Origin: Dactylonectria macrodidyma
Taxonomy: Eukaryota; Ascomycota; Sordariomycetes; Hypocreales; Nectriaceae
DNA: 64,000 nucleotides
Direction: 5' to 3'
NCBI GenBank assembly: GCA_020744425.1
Contig: JAGMUV010000004.1
Span: 1,054,001-1,118,000 of the forward strand
Below, in pieces: positions 47,582-59,458 of this stretch. The notes beneath the pieces were generated by a model. It saw nothing but the letters and a program-made list of their open reading frames with translations, did no database searches and had not been told where the DNA came from. Position 1 is the first letter of the stretch, and each line of letters begins with the position of its first letter. The position numbers were made by a program, and so were the translations under genes.

Positions 47582-49639
47582 GTATACCCTAGGTCTGTCA
47601 ACATCCCAGGACCGCAATGCTGTTTCGTGCTCGGTATCAAATTCGGTCCTGCCACGACAAACGACTAGGAAGCTACGCCACAAATTTGCATTCACAGTCA
47701 AGACACCATCGATGATCCGATGGGCATGTCATGTGCACACACAACGTAAACTTCCTGAGTATCAGGCCACATCACGACATGGGGAGTGTCCCAGCGGGTA
47801 GCCTCGAATCTTTGGGACACTGAGCAAACGGCAACCGCCGTTGATCCTTACCTGGGTTCCCATGTGGAATAGTGACGAATAATACTTGCAGCAAACGGGA
47901 TGCACCCGCCAGGGTGCGATAAGGGGGACGGAACAAAAAGTAAATACGAGAGCGAGCACATTGAAAGTCATGGGATGTTGCGTGCTATCAATGAAGCTTC
48001 CCAAGCGAGACGCTTGACATACGCTATGCATCTGCATTACCAAGCCGGCTCTCGGCTGGCCGCGTCTCTGCTTCGACTTGGGATGTGCAGAAAGCACTCA
48101 ACCGCACGAGCCTCGGGTTAAGATGGCCCAAGGACAGAACAATGGGCTTCACTTTGCATGACCTGGTTGGCGGCTGGCGCGATAATGCCAAGCATTAATG
48201 CCGTCGAGCAACCGTGTGATGCCACTGCAGCTGCCCCCGCGCTGCAGTGTTCTGGACCGGAGCCATTAGGACCACAGGATAATGTTGGCAATGTCAGACG
48301 GGGGTTATCTCACGATGCATTGAAAAAAAGCCTCATGGCCGTGCTTCAACCTAATCCTACTAAGGCTGTACTTACCCAGGAGATCAGGGACATGCGGTGA
48401 GAATGAGCCAGGGGACCCTCGTGGCGCAAACCAATCAGCCTTGCGTGAATCGTGGAGCTTGAGTGCGGGGATACTTAGCGTGCAGACTCTCCACGATGCA
48501 CTCTTGGGAGGCCAATCTTCCCTCATGACAACATGATTCGGATTGTGAAACCCATGGACGAGGCATTAGCTTCCTAGTCCTATTCTGCCACTCAAGTTAG
48601 TTCCCCTCCACCGCCCGGCTCATTGGCAGGTCGAGGTAGGCATTACATACAGCACCAACTCATCGCTCGACAAGCCTGTCTCAACAAGGAAGGACTTACA
48701 ACAAGCGGACTTTTCACCCAACCACCCTTACACGTCGCCCGTTTCCGGGCTAAAGGGCCCAATTTCCTCCTGGAAAGAGGATCAGTCGGATAGCTGCAGA
48801 CAAAACTCCTAAGGCTGCTCGAAGCTGTGATTTAGAGGCATGGGTGATGTCTGATGGTGTGGGTGACCAGTCATACATGGCATATCGACAAGTCTGCGGG
48901 ATACTCAACTCGGCATGACACCTGAAGTCATCCCAGAATGTCGACCAATGCCTTGGGACCGAAAAGTGGGAGATGTTCGGGAGAGTCGGATCCCAAATCC
49001 CACCTGTCACGCCAATGGCAGACATTCCAAGTAATCCCACGGTAATTGAAGTCGGCCTCGCGGCGTTTCTTGGAGGCGGTCCGACCAACAAAGTGGGTAG
49101 CGTCAGATTGGGGATGGGCATTGGCTCGCCCCGTCGGTGTTTTCTAGAAGGTGCACCGACACTGACCCACATGCGCAGCTACAGGGGTGATTCCGTCCCA
49201 GCCGTGCGTTATCCCCCCCCAGGACCGCCGACAGGGCAAGGACAGGTCGCCAGTTAACGGTGACTGGCCGTGGACACCGGAGTTTGGTGTTGTAGCATGT
49301 CCGGACCCGTGGGGACGGAGCTCGATGCCACCGGGATGCCCTAGCAGGCTACATATCGTGGGGCGAGCTGAGGGCGCGTAGTGAAGAAAATGGCTCACTC
49401 CTTTAGCCTCAAGATGTGCGTGTTTGGGGGTCCTCTGCTCAAAGGGTCCTTGAGAGGAGATGACAAGATACGTATCCTGTACCGTCGAGATATATTAAGG
49501 GCCGTTATCCCTCTCATCGACCATCTCTTCGTCCTCGTCCACTTCCTTCCGTTTGCATTTGTCACCGCGTCCATAATATCCTCTCACCCTGAGCTCAACC
49601 TCACTTACACCCACACCACACACAACAACAATCTTCATC
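47582..49639. other. Intergenic region upstream of the 64-aa gene
   Basis: About 2 kb with no supported gene. A GC-richer stretch near 48960-49260 is open on both strands, but neither frame looks like protein. The last 150 bp before 49640 are CT- then CA-rich (ending CAACAACAATCTTCATC), as in leaders of strongly expressed fungal genes, with a TATA-poor AT stretch (gatatattaag) near 49489. Confidence 0.45.
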
Positions 49640-49890
49640 ATGCCTGAGAACACTGCCGCCCCCACCAATCTGGGTGAGAACAGGGGCATTCGTTTCCAGA
49701 TCAAGACTGGCAATGCCCGATACACCTGTACTCTTCAGGACCGTGCTGTCTAGTGAGTCTATGCTGTCTCATTTCATCTCAGGCATGCCACTAACCATCC
49801 TCCACCAGCGAGCGAACCAAAGCCACGCGCCAGAACTCAACCGACTCGGTCACCTCCACCACCTCTACCAGCACTACCTCCTCTCACTAA
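49640..49890 (+). CDS. Small 64-residue protein of unknown function (spliced)
   Basis: Two exons, 49640-49752 and 49809-49890, joined by a 56-nt intron with GTGAGT donor, CACTAACC branch and CCACCAG acceptor. The splice falls inside a Tyr codon and removes an in-frame TAG that would end the unspliced frame after 37 residues. The protein starts MPENTAAPTNLGENRG, has a compact middle with IRFQIKTGNARYTC and a basic stretch, then a Ser/Thr-only tail of about 20 residues ending in His. There is no signal peptide or membrane segment. I do not recognise the family. The consensus intron, CT/CA-rich leader and good codons support a real and probably well-expressed gene. Confidence 0.75.
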
Positions 49891-51673
49891 GCCGTGGGTT
49901 ACGTGTGAGACGCTGTGGGAAAGCTGGACGGACAGAAGAGAAGACAGCATTGAATAATGTGGTGTCTTTGACGTCTCGCGTAGGCGGTCGACGATTTGGA
50001 CAAGGAAGATGAAAAGGCAAGCTCTTTGGCTAGGCCATGAATAAGTTTGGATTGGGTTCATCGATATCATCATTGGCATTAGCGACGGGTTTATGGGATA
50101 TTGGCGTCCCAATGAATTGAATTCCCATTTGACGTTCATATAAGTCCACATCACCACGCTTCAATCCACGTTCCCATGCTGCGATTGTGCACCCGAGCTT
50201 CGTATGCCTGCTAAGAAATTCATTGAAATGACCAAGAATAGATACACTTACAGAGTAACCCCCCCGGAAAGAGTAAAAGGAAACCAAGGTAGGGTTCATG
50301 ATGCTTGGCCTGCTTGAGTGTTGGTGAACGTGATGGATGAACTTTCTCCACCGCACAGGGATTCGGGACACAAGGATGCGAAGGGACCCAAAGCGAACAT
50401 GGAGTTGGTTGATAAGAATCCACATTTTGTATTCACTAGTCCTTTCTTCCGTCTCTCGGCCATAGGATTATGCCGATCCGACTCTCACCAGGGACGAAAC
50501 CCGATTCTACGATTGACGAGCGGCGGCAGTGGCGACTGTCGGAAACAAGCCGGAGTGGGCTTGGGTGGGTCAAGACGATGTCCTATTCCCAGCGCAATCG
50601 GCGGTCCGACTTTTGGGAGCTCAGAAGGGCAATGTGGATGACGCTTTAGAAAAGTGGCGAAGGGACTGGCTATGCTGTCAAAGGCGGTTGGTTGATCTCG
50701 AGGATGGCTTGCTTCCTCTGGCCGGTGCTGCGGTCGGCCTAGCCAATGGTACGACGATGTTTCAACAGCGGAAGCACTGCTGACGTACTCCAGTGAGTAT
50801 CACGACTAACACGGAATGTTAGGTGTTTGGGTGTCCGGCCTCTCGGGTTAGGCAGAACTTGGGCCTTTCGCCGGGCTTGAGCGGGCTGACTCGAGCAATG
50901 AGGACGGATCCGCCGGACGTTGCCTCCGTCCCTGATTGCACCATGGCGTTATCCACCGCAGGTACTATTAAGAAGATGCAACAGTAAAAGCACGGAACAA
51001 ACCATGATGCGAAAAAGGATAAAGGCTGTGGCCCAATGTACTACATGCGAGTGCGAACTCATAAAAGCAAAGCACGACTCTCTGACGTCTATCTAGAAAG
51101 CTTGCCTACCTACACGGTAAGATGATACACCTCGGCAGTGGCAATCTATGTGATCACGTTTGGATGGCAGAAGCTGGACGGTTCGAGGTTTCCCACCTTA
51201 ATCGTAACCGAGCTGTGATGGCTCTAGGGAGTGTGCCATGCGTACGTCACGCGCCGGCCAAACATGCGCCAGCCACGGGCAATGGTTCTCCCCAACTGGC
51301 AAGGGTGGGAGGACGTCATGTCGTCGTGGTTCTCGACGGGATGGCGCGCACTCTCTCTGGTAGCTTTATGTCTCCGAGTTTCCACTGTTTATCAAGGCTG
51401 GCACAGCCCAGCCAGCTCCGGCTCAGCACGGTCAGCAGGAACTTGCCTGAGCAGACGACGTCTCTCGCGAAAGGGACGGCACGTCATTTCTTTTTCTTCT
51501 TCTTCTTACCTCGCCATTGTAGTTTGCTACACATAACGCTGCCCTCTCCGTCGTTTCTGGCAATCTCGCAATCCCGGAGCGACATCTATCGCTCGACGAC
51601 ACTCGCTCTCCCACGCCGCTCTCCACGCCGGTTGAGACTCGTTCCTCAGATCAGATCTACGTCACGCGACGAG
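49891..51673. other. Intergenic region between the 64-aa gene and the membrane protein gene
   Basis: About 1.8 kb. A minus-strand frame at 50425-50030 contains a plausible protein-like segment (ERGLKRGDVDLYERQMGIQF) and a 44-nt intron-like GTAAGT..TTAGCAG interval, but no full gene model could be built. A plus-strand 84-codon frame (50529-50783) is also unrecognised. From 51360 onward the sequence is CT-rich promoter and leader. Confidence 0.4.
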
Positions 51674-53616
51674 ATGCCGCACCCATTGATAGCCACAGGT
51701 ACGTAACGATACTACGCATATTACAGCGTCGATCGCTTCACCTGCCCATCCCCCTCCTTCGCTTTTGGGCTGTTTCCGGCGGCTCTGGCACTGGCATGGG
51801 CGGTTTTGTCGCTGTCAGGGGTCTCGGTCAGTCGTCGTCACCTAGGAGTCATGTACCCGGTACGCCACCTCAGGCAGAGACAGTTGCTTGTGCCCCGCGC
51901 CACCCACGCCTGACACTTAGCCCCGTGCTTAAAGTGCTTCAGCGCTACAGCGAGAAGCTTGCAAATCACAGCCCCATCACCCGTGCTTTTTTCCGCTTTC
52001 GTTCCTTGTCCCATGGTGTATTCTCTCTGTCTGCCTGTACCTCCTATGCAAGTTCCGAGTACCTCTCTACCTGCCCCAGGCTTGTCTGCCTGGGGTGGTC
52101 TGTTGTGCCTGAGCTGAGCCTCCCGTCTCCCCTCACTGACCTGCTGCTGGTGGTGTCTCACACCCGCACTGTTCATCCACCACTCACCACTCACCTGCCA
52201 CCACTCTCCCACCTGCTTCTCTTTGGTGGCGAATCCAACCATCAGAGGTCTACGCAATCCAATCTCCTGCTTTGCCGCCTTGCTCTTCTATATCGCTGCC
52301 TTCTCACCTTTAACCTGCGTCGGTGCATGCTCTTTTCTTGCATCGCACTTGATCAAGACATCCTCTTTGCCCGTCCCTTTTTGCTCAAGCTCCTCTCGAG
52401 TTTCAGCACTGTCGCCCCGCTTTCGCTTCCTATTTACTGCCTTCTGAGCTTGATCATTTGTCTTCGTCTCTCGGGACATCCTACAAAATTTGAGATGCCT
52501 AACCATATTGTCCTTGCTTCAGGTGCTGTAGTCGCAGTCACAGTCGCCGTTGCGACCGCCGTGGCCATTTACGAGTCACCCGAGGTGCGCCGATACGCCG
52601 ACGATGTTCGCCGCCGGGTCGCCTTCGCCCTGCACTCCTTGGGTGACGGCATTAACCCTGCCTACCGTGAGCCGCGCTTCAATAGGCCTGAGGATGCCGA
52701 AGGCTTTATGGAGTCGCGCCGTGGTCTAGGCGCCGAAGACGGTGTCGACGCCGACGAAGAAACCCGCCGGAGGCAGCGTGAGGAGCTGTTGTATTGGAAT
52801 TCGGTTCGACTGCAGAAAGAGAAGGATCGAGAGGAGCGGGATGGAACTGACCAGGAAAGACCCGCCATCAGTCCAGGCCGAAGACGGGGCTCGTCATTCG
52901 ATGATTTCCTTCGTCAGGACGAGAATGCCGCCGAGCGAGGGGCTTACGTCTTCAACACCGGCGCCGATGCCCGAGGTGGCATGGAGGGTTTGCGACATCG
53001 TGGTGACGGCTCTCGAGGGTTTTCTTCAATTTATGCCAATCCCTTCGCCGACGAAAACCACATCGATACCCAGGACTTGGACGATATGGAGGCTAGCAAC
53101 ATCTCCCCCGCCAGGGATGAAGTCTCCGACATCTACAGTGCCACCACCCGCGACGACGACACGGCTGCTCTGTCACCGGAACCTGTTGCTCTCGTCGATG
53201 TTGATCCCACACCTGCTCGCTCCGAAACCACAACTACCGCTACCCTGGATCGAGAGCTTGGCCCGGATGAGTTCATGACTGCCGGACAAGAGGATCGCCA
53301 TGAAGCTTACGCCTCGATCCAGGCGTGGGCCCAGAACTCCAGTCCCGATTTCTACTCACCGCTGCCCGTTACTCCCACAGGCCCGCTTTCCGAGCCCGAA
53401 CTTCTTAGCGACGGACAGTTGACCCCCACCGACTCAGTCTCTCTCGTGGGATCCGCCGACGACGTTGCCAACGACGTTCAGTCCTCCCGAGATGGTGAGA
53501 CGGGCCGATACTACGATGTGATGAGCGAGAGCTCAGGGATGGCAACTCCTGCGAGCTGGTCTGAGGTCGGAAGCGTTATCAGCGAGAGCGATGCCCCGAT
53601 TCCGGTGCGCTCGTAG
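51674..53616 (+). CDS. Fungal protein with N-terminal membrane segment, unknown function
   Basis: Preferred model: exon 1 51674-51698 and exon 2 52523-53616, giving 372 aa. Exon 1 encodes MPHPLIAT plus the first base of Gly, with a perfect GTACGT donor. The acceptor CTTGCTTCAG at 52522 has a textbook branch, CTAAC, 20 nt upstream. A competing start, ATG at 52495, would give a nearly identical N-terminus (MPNHIVLAS), but that ATG lies in the branch-site sequence. Either way a hydrophobic Val/Ala-rich helix follows (AVVAVTVAVATAVAIY), then a basic amphipathic region (SPEVRRYADDVRRRVAFALHSLGD), a charged coiled-coil-like part (RRRQREELLYWN) and a long Ser/Asp/Glu/Thr-rich disordered tail. It probably sits in an organelle or ER membrane with the bulk in the cytosol (inference). 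I do not recognise a named family. Confidence 0.75.
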
Positions 53617-53845
53617 TGGCGTGTTTAGCCATGCAATTGCCGTGTTTTTTTAAGGGATTGTTAAAACTTGGGTCTTTCATGGGAGTACAGATACGGATAG
53701 GAGTAAGAGTAAACATGCTCGGTTTCAATCGTTTGCTTTGCGGAATCCTGGGCCCAAGGATGGGTTTGGGTACACAGTAATCATTTCTTATATATCCGTT
53801 ACGTCGATTACCCACTCTCCACTTACATCGAGGCCACAGTGTTTT

Positions 53846-54700
53846 CTACAAGTCCGCATCCTTATCCTTGAGCTTTTCGGCGTAATCGGTCCAGAGTTGC
53901 TCGACGGGTCGTCCGACCAACTCTGTCCAGAAGGCCTTCTCTTCGTACCGTTGTGTCCTAAGCTTCTCATTCATGCGACGGATGGTACCTTCGCCGAAAC
54001 GTCGCTCCAGGTAGTCGAGAAAATAGGCGGTATGCTGATAACCACCGTCCCAATTTCCATCAGCACTACGCTTCCAGTGCGGAGGGCTGAGGCGGCAATT
54101 GAGGCGGACCCAGTCTGCAATACCCTCAATGAGCCCACCGGGGCAGGTCCCGAAGCCGTTGCGCTGGAAGCAGTGAACAAATTCGTGCGTGATGACACCG
54201 GTGACCTCCTCGGTGCGGCGAGATGGTGGGTTAATGCGGTCGATGTAGCTGAGGGAGAAGTGGACTTCTTTGTGATCTGAGTCGAGATCGGAGCCTGTGG
54301 TATAGGCGACGCCGGACATGTCACGGAGGATGAGGGTGATGGAACGAGTAGGCGGTAGAGTCGTTGTGGGGCAGTCGGGTGATGAGTAGAGGAGGGCGAG
54401 AACGTTCTGAGCAGCGGTAGCAAGGCACTCGGCGGCGTTGACGGCGTCGAGGAAGTGCTTCGCGCCCGGGTGAGAGAGGTCGCGGATCTCGATGCGGAGC
54501 TTGGGGAGCTTGAAGTTCGGGGTCGGGTGCTTGTCACTCCCGCGTCCGCGTTCGGCCCCGGTCCCGGCGTCGGTGTTGGCGGTATCGTCCCCACCGGCAA
54601 AGGAAGTCTGCGCCGGCCGAGCAACGGCGGCGGGTGTCAAGGTCATGTTGAAGAGGGCAGCGGGAGAGGGTACCGGGGTGGTGGCGGGAGGGTGAGACAT
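53846..54700 (-). CDS. Basic-secretory-protein (BSP)-family zinc peptidase-like protein
   Basis: A single-exon gene of 284 aa. The catalytic zincin motif is ITHEFVHCFQ, followed by GTCPGGLIEGIADWVRL, which together define the plant BSP peptidase-like family (PF04450); the two His of HEFVH bind zinc and the Glu is catalytic. Upstream YTTGSDLDSDHKEVHFSLSYI and downstream YQHTAYFLDYLERRFGEGTI also fit the family. Despite the family name there is no signal peptide: the first 60 residues are Pro/Thr/Ala-rich and disordered, so the protein is probably cytosolic. The C-terminus is LKDKDADL. Its 3' end is about 230 bp from the stop of the convergent membrane protein gene. Substrate unknown. Confidence 0.9.
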   Translation of the reverse strand: MSHPPATTPVPSPAALFNMTLTPAAVARPAQTSFAGGDDTANTDAGTGAERGRGSDKHPTPNFKLPKLRIEIRDLSHPGAKHFLDAVNAAECLATAAQNVLALLYSSPDCPTTTLPPTRSITLILRDMSGVAYTTGSDLDSDHKEVHFSLSYIDRINPPSRRTEEVTGVITHEFVHCFQRNGFGTCPGGLIEGIADWVRLNCRLSPPHWKRSADGNWDGGYQHTAYFLDYLERRFGEGTIRRMNEKLRTQRYEEKAFWTELVGRPVEQLWTDYAEKLKDKDADL

Positions 54701-55985
54701 GCGAAGCTGGGGATACCGCCCGCGACGGATAGGGATCGAAGGTTTGGAGGTTGCAAGTGACGGCAGCCTGCGAATACGATAGCGGGGGCCGACGTTGCCA
54801 GCGACTGGGTTGTCAAGTGTGCAGTTAGACGGGTCGTGGCTGGTGGTGAGACGGGACCAGGGGCATGGTCCGTGGGTTTTTTGGCGGAATTGGAATGGAG
54901 GGTGGAGGAGAGGTTTAGTTCATGACTTGTATTCATGTGATGGTTGAAGCGCTTCGAACATGAATCTCTGCTTGGTGAGTTCTCACGGCCAGGCATCCTG
55001 GGTTGGGTAAAGTACCGGTAGCCAATCTATCGAGCCTACTCGACGCGTAGGGAATTTATTGACTTTGGATCGACGCATTACAGAAGCTTCTGTCAATCTG
55101 ATTATAGTGTCGAGTTTCGAATAGACACTGAACAGCGCTCCCACCGCTGTGCATTAGCAGGTCCGGATACATTATGAGTGAAACTAGCCTTGATCACCGT
55201 GATGCTACATTCGTATTTAATGATATATGTTCCTCTATTTACAGTACTTGGTTAAGTCATCGGAGTTTCGCCTGCTGATAAGCCCGGATGAGCGTGAGTT
55301 TACTGTGGTGGTCTTCGCCTCCAATGCCCCTCCCCCGGCTAGGCGTCTTCCTCCTCCGCACCAGGAGTCTTTAGTGAGCTGCAGCGGGGTACTTGTTGAC
55401 ACTCTGCTCGGTGGGAGGGTGGGCAATGACGGGTAATTGGTGGGTAGGGTGCATTGTCCCCTTGTCCACCTCTCTGTAGCACAGGCTACTACGGCAACCC
55501 TGGCCCCTTGTTTTCTTCTCCCAGCGCCCGACATCATCAGACGCCAACACCAACAAAGCAAATCGCACCCCCCGCCAGATAAACTAGAGCTGCTAGCTGC
55601 TAGCACAGCATACAACAAAGAAACAACAAACAACAACGCCTACACCACGACGACGAAAACCTCTCGATGCGCTCGTCAATGACACCACCTTGACAATTTC
55701 GCTTCCTCTGCGTTTCCCCCCTGCGAACGACCGTCTCAGCGTCCCCGCCAAAGGCCACAGGTATGACATGTCTTGCTTGCTTGCTGCTGTTCCCCCTCAT
55801 CTCCCGGCGTAATCTCCAGCAACACCACCGTTGTCGACTGCCGAGATGACGGGACACATCATGTCACTCGACTCACCTCGCGTCTTTGCGACGCGTGTGC
55901 GACCATCAGCTTTACCCCCCCACGCCGCAGCACACGAGCTGACCACAAATTCCTCTCGCAGACCAGATTCGTCCCTGACAAGCCC
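54701..55985. promoter_or_regulatory. Divergent promoter region BSP peptidase / STU1
   Basis: About 1.3 kb between divergent starts. On the plus side a CCACAG/GTATGA donor at 55761 followed by TCTCCAG or CTCGCAG acceptors suggests a STU1 leader intron. The upstream frame is open from 55773 to the STU1 ATG but has no convincing protein character. No RNA gene or repeat was recognised. Confidence 0.45.
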
Positions 55986-58900
55986 ATGGCCGACGTCAAG
56001 GTAACCGACCAGCAGGTCGCAGACCTGGTGACCATCTTGCGCGGCGACGGCAGCCTCGACAGCAAGGTGCAGTTCGTCACCGCCATCAAGTCCGGCATCA
56101 AGCAGCACAATGTCCCCGAGACCTCGGTGGCCCAGCTATTCGACGCTTTGCGCGCTGCCGCCACGTCGCAACATGCCGCCCTCGTAAACGCCGGCTTCAC
56201 GGCTCTCAACCACCTCCTGACTCGACTTTCGCGCCAGGACCCTAAGGTCCTTGGTAAGGAGGCTGTCCGCACGCTGCCCGTCGTCATCGAGAAGCTGGGC
56301 GACCACAAGGACAAGTTCCGCTCGCTTGCCACACACTCCCTCGTCACCCTCTATCCTGTTGCCGCCGCTGATGTCGAGCGATTCATCCGGAATACGGCAA
56401 TGGGAGGAAAGAACCCCAGGGCCAAGGAGTCCGCCATGGCTTGGCTATTGCAGGTATGCCCATTATACACAAGGTCTCTTTTTTTTTTCCATGCACACGT
56501 GCTAAATCATCCTAGATGCACCAGGAGCAGGGGCTGACGTTCCGTACCTATGTTCCCGTCCTAATGGAGCTTCTTGAGGACGCAGATGGCATGGTCCGCG
56601 ATGCTGCTAAAGGCACTGTAATCGACCTCTTCAGGTATGCTGATTGTCCAAAATCGAATACTCGGCAATAGATCTAACCTCCCGCTGCCAGGAACGCACC
56701 CAATACAGCCAAGTCCGACCTCAAGAGGCAGCTCAAAAACTTCAAGGTTCGACCCGCCATCGAGCAGGCAATTGTCAAGGAGCTGGCTCCTTCATCTGGC
56801 CGCCCCGAGACCCCAGCCGAACCTGCAGCGCCACCACCAACCCGTCCAGCCCTTTCCGCGAGCGTATCGTCTATATCCAACGAGCGCCCCATAACCCCTG
56901 GAATCGACACCAAGCCCGAGTCCCTAGATCCCCTCTTCGTTAACACGAACCGCGAGCTAGACGAAATTTTTAAGGAAATGGCGTGGTTTTTTGAGGGTAG
57001 GGAGTCGGAGCAGAATTGGCTTAAGCGAGAGGAGTACATGGGCAAGCTTCGACGACTCAACGTTGGCAACGCACCAGCAGACTTTGCTGACACTTTCCTC
57101 GCCGGTCTCCGAGGCATGCTGGATGGCATTATCAAGTCCATCACTTCTCTTCGAACCAGCTTGTCAAAGGAGGGCTGCTGCCTGGTCCAGGACATGGCAG
57201 CGACTTTTGGTCCCGCGATTGACCCAATGGTCGAGCTCCTGATGCAGACCTTCATTAAACTCTCTGCTGGTACCAAGAAGATTAGCTCACAGCTCGCCAA
57301 CGTCACAGTTGATATTATCCTGAGCAGGGTAACCTATACGCCTCGCCTGATGCAGCACATCTGGATCGCCTGCCAGGACAAAAACGTGGCGCCGAGGACG
57401 TACTCTACTGGCTGGTTGAAGACAATTCTCAGAAAGGAGGCCCAGCACAAGAATCATGTTGAGCACACAGGCGGTGTCGATCTAATGGAGAAGTGTATCA
57501 AGAAGGGCTTGGCAGATGCCAACCCGGCCGTGAGAGAGAAGATGCGATCAACCTACTGGGCATTTTGGGCTGTTTGGCCCGCCCGTGCTGATCTGTAAGT
57601 CGCCCTTATACTTGGTATGTTTTGTTGGCTAACGAGAAGCAGTATCATGAGTGATCTCGAGGGCACAGCGCAAAAGCTGCTCAGCAAGGACCCCAACAAC
57701 CCGAACACGGCTAGCAAAGGAGAACCTGCTGTTGCTGCTGCCGCCGCTCGTCCAGGGCTTGGGCTCTCAAAGAGCACTATGGGTACGAGCAAGCCCAGCC
57801 TGAGGGAGGCGATGTTGGCGCAAAGAAAGGCCAACCTCGCGGCAAAGAACATGCCCGCTCGACCCGGATCTGCAATGTCCCATTTCTCTCCCGTGAAAAC
57901 GACGTCCAACACAACCACGTCATCAAGTAAACCCTCTGGGACTCGCACCCGCCCAGAGGCGACTACCTCCGGCAACGCTGCGGGCATGTCTGGTGCTCCA
58001 ATGCGGCCGACAAGGAAGCGACCGGATATTCCAGCCCGACCGGCGACAGCAGGCCCGTACTCTGTGCGAGGAGGCCACTCGTCGACCGAAGCCGGCAGCC
58101 CAGAGAGCATCAAATCCAAGGCTGTGACACCAAAGCCTAAAGATACGACGCCCAGGAGAACTGGTCCCCGAACGCGGCCCGGCCATGCGTCACATGCTAG
58201 CGAGTCTAGCTTGCCTTCGCCCTCTGCTACTCGATCAAGTACTAAGGCTACTGCGTCGCCCCGTGTCAGCCCTGCCAAGTTGAAGCAGTCGCGGTCTGCC
58301 ATGCTGCCCTCGAGCAGCCCGTCAAAGGCCAATGAGGATTTCACCCTTGTAGTCCCCAACGTGGCCAGCCTGAAAGTCTCGCCACCCCCAGAGGAGCAGC
58401 CGCCTGCCACTGTGCCCGTGCCTGAGACTGCCCACGAAACTGTTCACGAGAGTTCTGTTGAGACGGACACTGAGTTTGTTCCCAAAACCCCCTCCTCAAC
58501 TATCCCTGCGCTTGTGCCATTGCCCGGAACTCCCACCTCGAGCTTGAAAGTATATGAAGATCCTTTCACCGATGACCAGGCGACTCCCAAGCCGACTTTC
58601 AACATTCCTGTGCTGGAGGATAGACCAGTCAATGCCGATGCGGCCACTCTGCTTAACACAAACGGAAGCCTTCCCATGGCCGACGCTGTAATAGACTCGC
58701 CTGAGAAGGCCCGCCAGAGCTCGCGTCTGCTCGACAGCGGCATCGCAAGAATCAAGTCCCGGACCCTCGATGTCCACGGTTTCCGAAAACTACAATCCCT
58801 GCTGCGTGAAAGCAAGGGTAAGTTCTCCGATGAGAAGTTTGAAGCCCTCCTGATTGGCCTGTTCCAATACCTTGAAGACCCCCTCCCTAGTGTCGCACCT

Positions 58901-59458
58901 GAAAAAGCCCAGGACGTCAAAGCTCAGATCCTAGCCACCATCAAGCTCCTCCTCCGCAAAGAGCGGGACAACTTCCAGCCTCATGTATCCAAAGGTCTCG
59001 AGTCTCTTCTCGAGACACGCAGTGCTTACGACACGCGGGCACACATTGTCAGTGGGCTTGAGGTCTTAGCCGATGAGCTTGTGACTATCGGCGACGGCTC
59101 CGAGATAGTCGTCGTTCTGACTAAGCGTCTTGAAGGTTGCGATGATGCCGCTGCTGAGGACAGTCGAATCTTGAGCACAGGTTTGCACGTCCTGCGTGCC
59201 ATGCTCGATAAGCGACCAAACTTCATGCCCACCCCGTCGGAGCTCGGCCGTCTTGCCTCACTCGCCAGTCGGTGCCTCAACTCAGCTGACTCGGGTGTCC
59301 GCATGGATGCCGTCCAGCTATGTGTCACCCTCCACGCGCGCGTTGGTGAGGGGCCTTTCTGGGATGCCCTTAAGGACGTTAAGGACGACCCCAAGAGCCT
59401 TATTACCTACTACATTGTTAAACGCCAGCGCGAGCAGGACTCCGCGGTTCCTATTTGA
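55986..59458 (+). CDS. STU1: CLASP-family microtubule regulator STU1
   Basis: CLASP proteins promote microtubule rescue and spindle and kinetochore attachment through TOG domains (known). Four exons: 55986-56453, 56516-56634, 56692-57594 and 57643-59458, all with GT..AG borders and a continuous frame, give 1,101 aa. The start MADVKVTDQQVADL fits fungal STU1 N-termini. Residues 1-230 form a first HEAT array, and the CLASP_N domain (about 280-510) has ELDEIFKEMAWFFEGRESEQNWLKRE. Residues about 520-790 are basic and Ser/Pro/Thr-rich, the usual microtubule-binding linker, with RPSTRT-like phosphosites. The C-terminal part (about 830-1,095) is another HEAT-like array beginning HGFRKLQSLLRES. It converges on the LIM-RhoGAP gene. 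Confidence 0.95.

Noticed and set aside
48750..49257. Overlapping 140-codon minus and 94-codon plus frames
   Set aside because: Both strands are open over the same GC-rich stretch and neither shows codon preference, motifs or splice signals.
51796..52494. In-frame 233-codon extension before the membrane protein
   Set aside because: CT-rich sequence with few A bases has few stops by chance; translation is Cys/Leu/Ser/Pro-rich and leader-like, and the spliced first-exon model explains the region as an intron.
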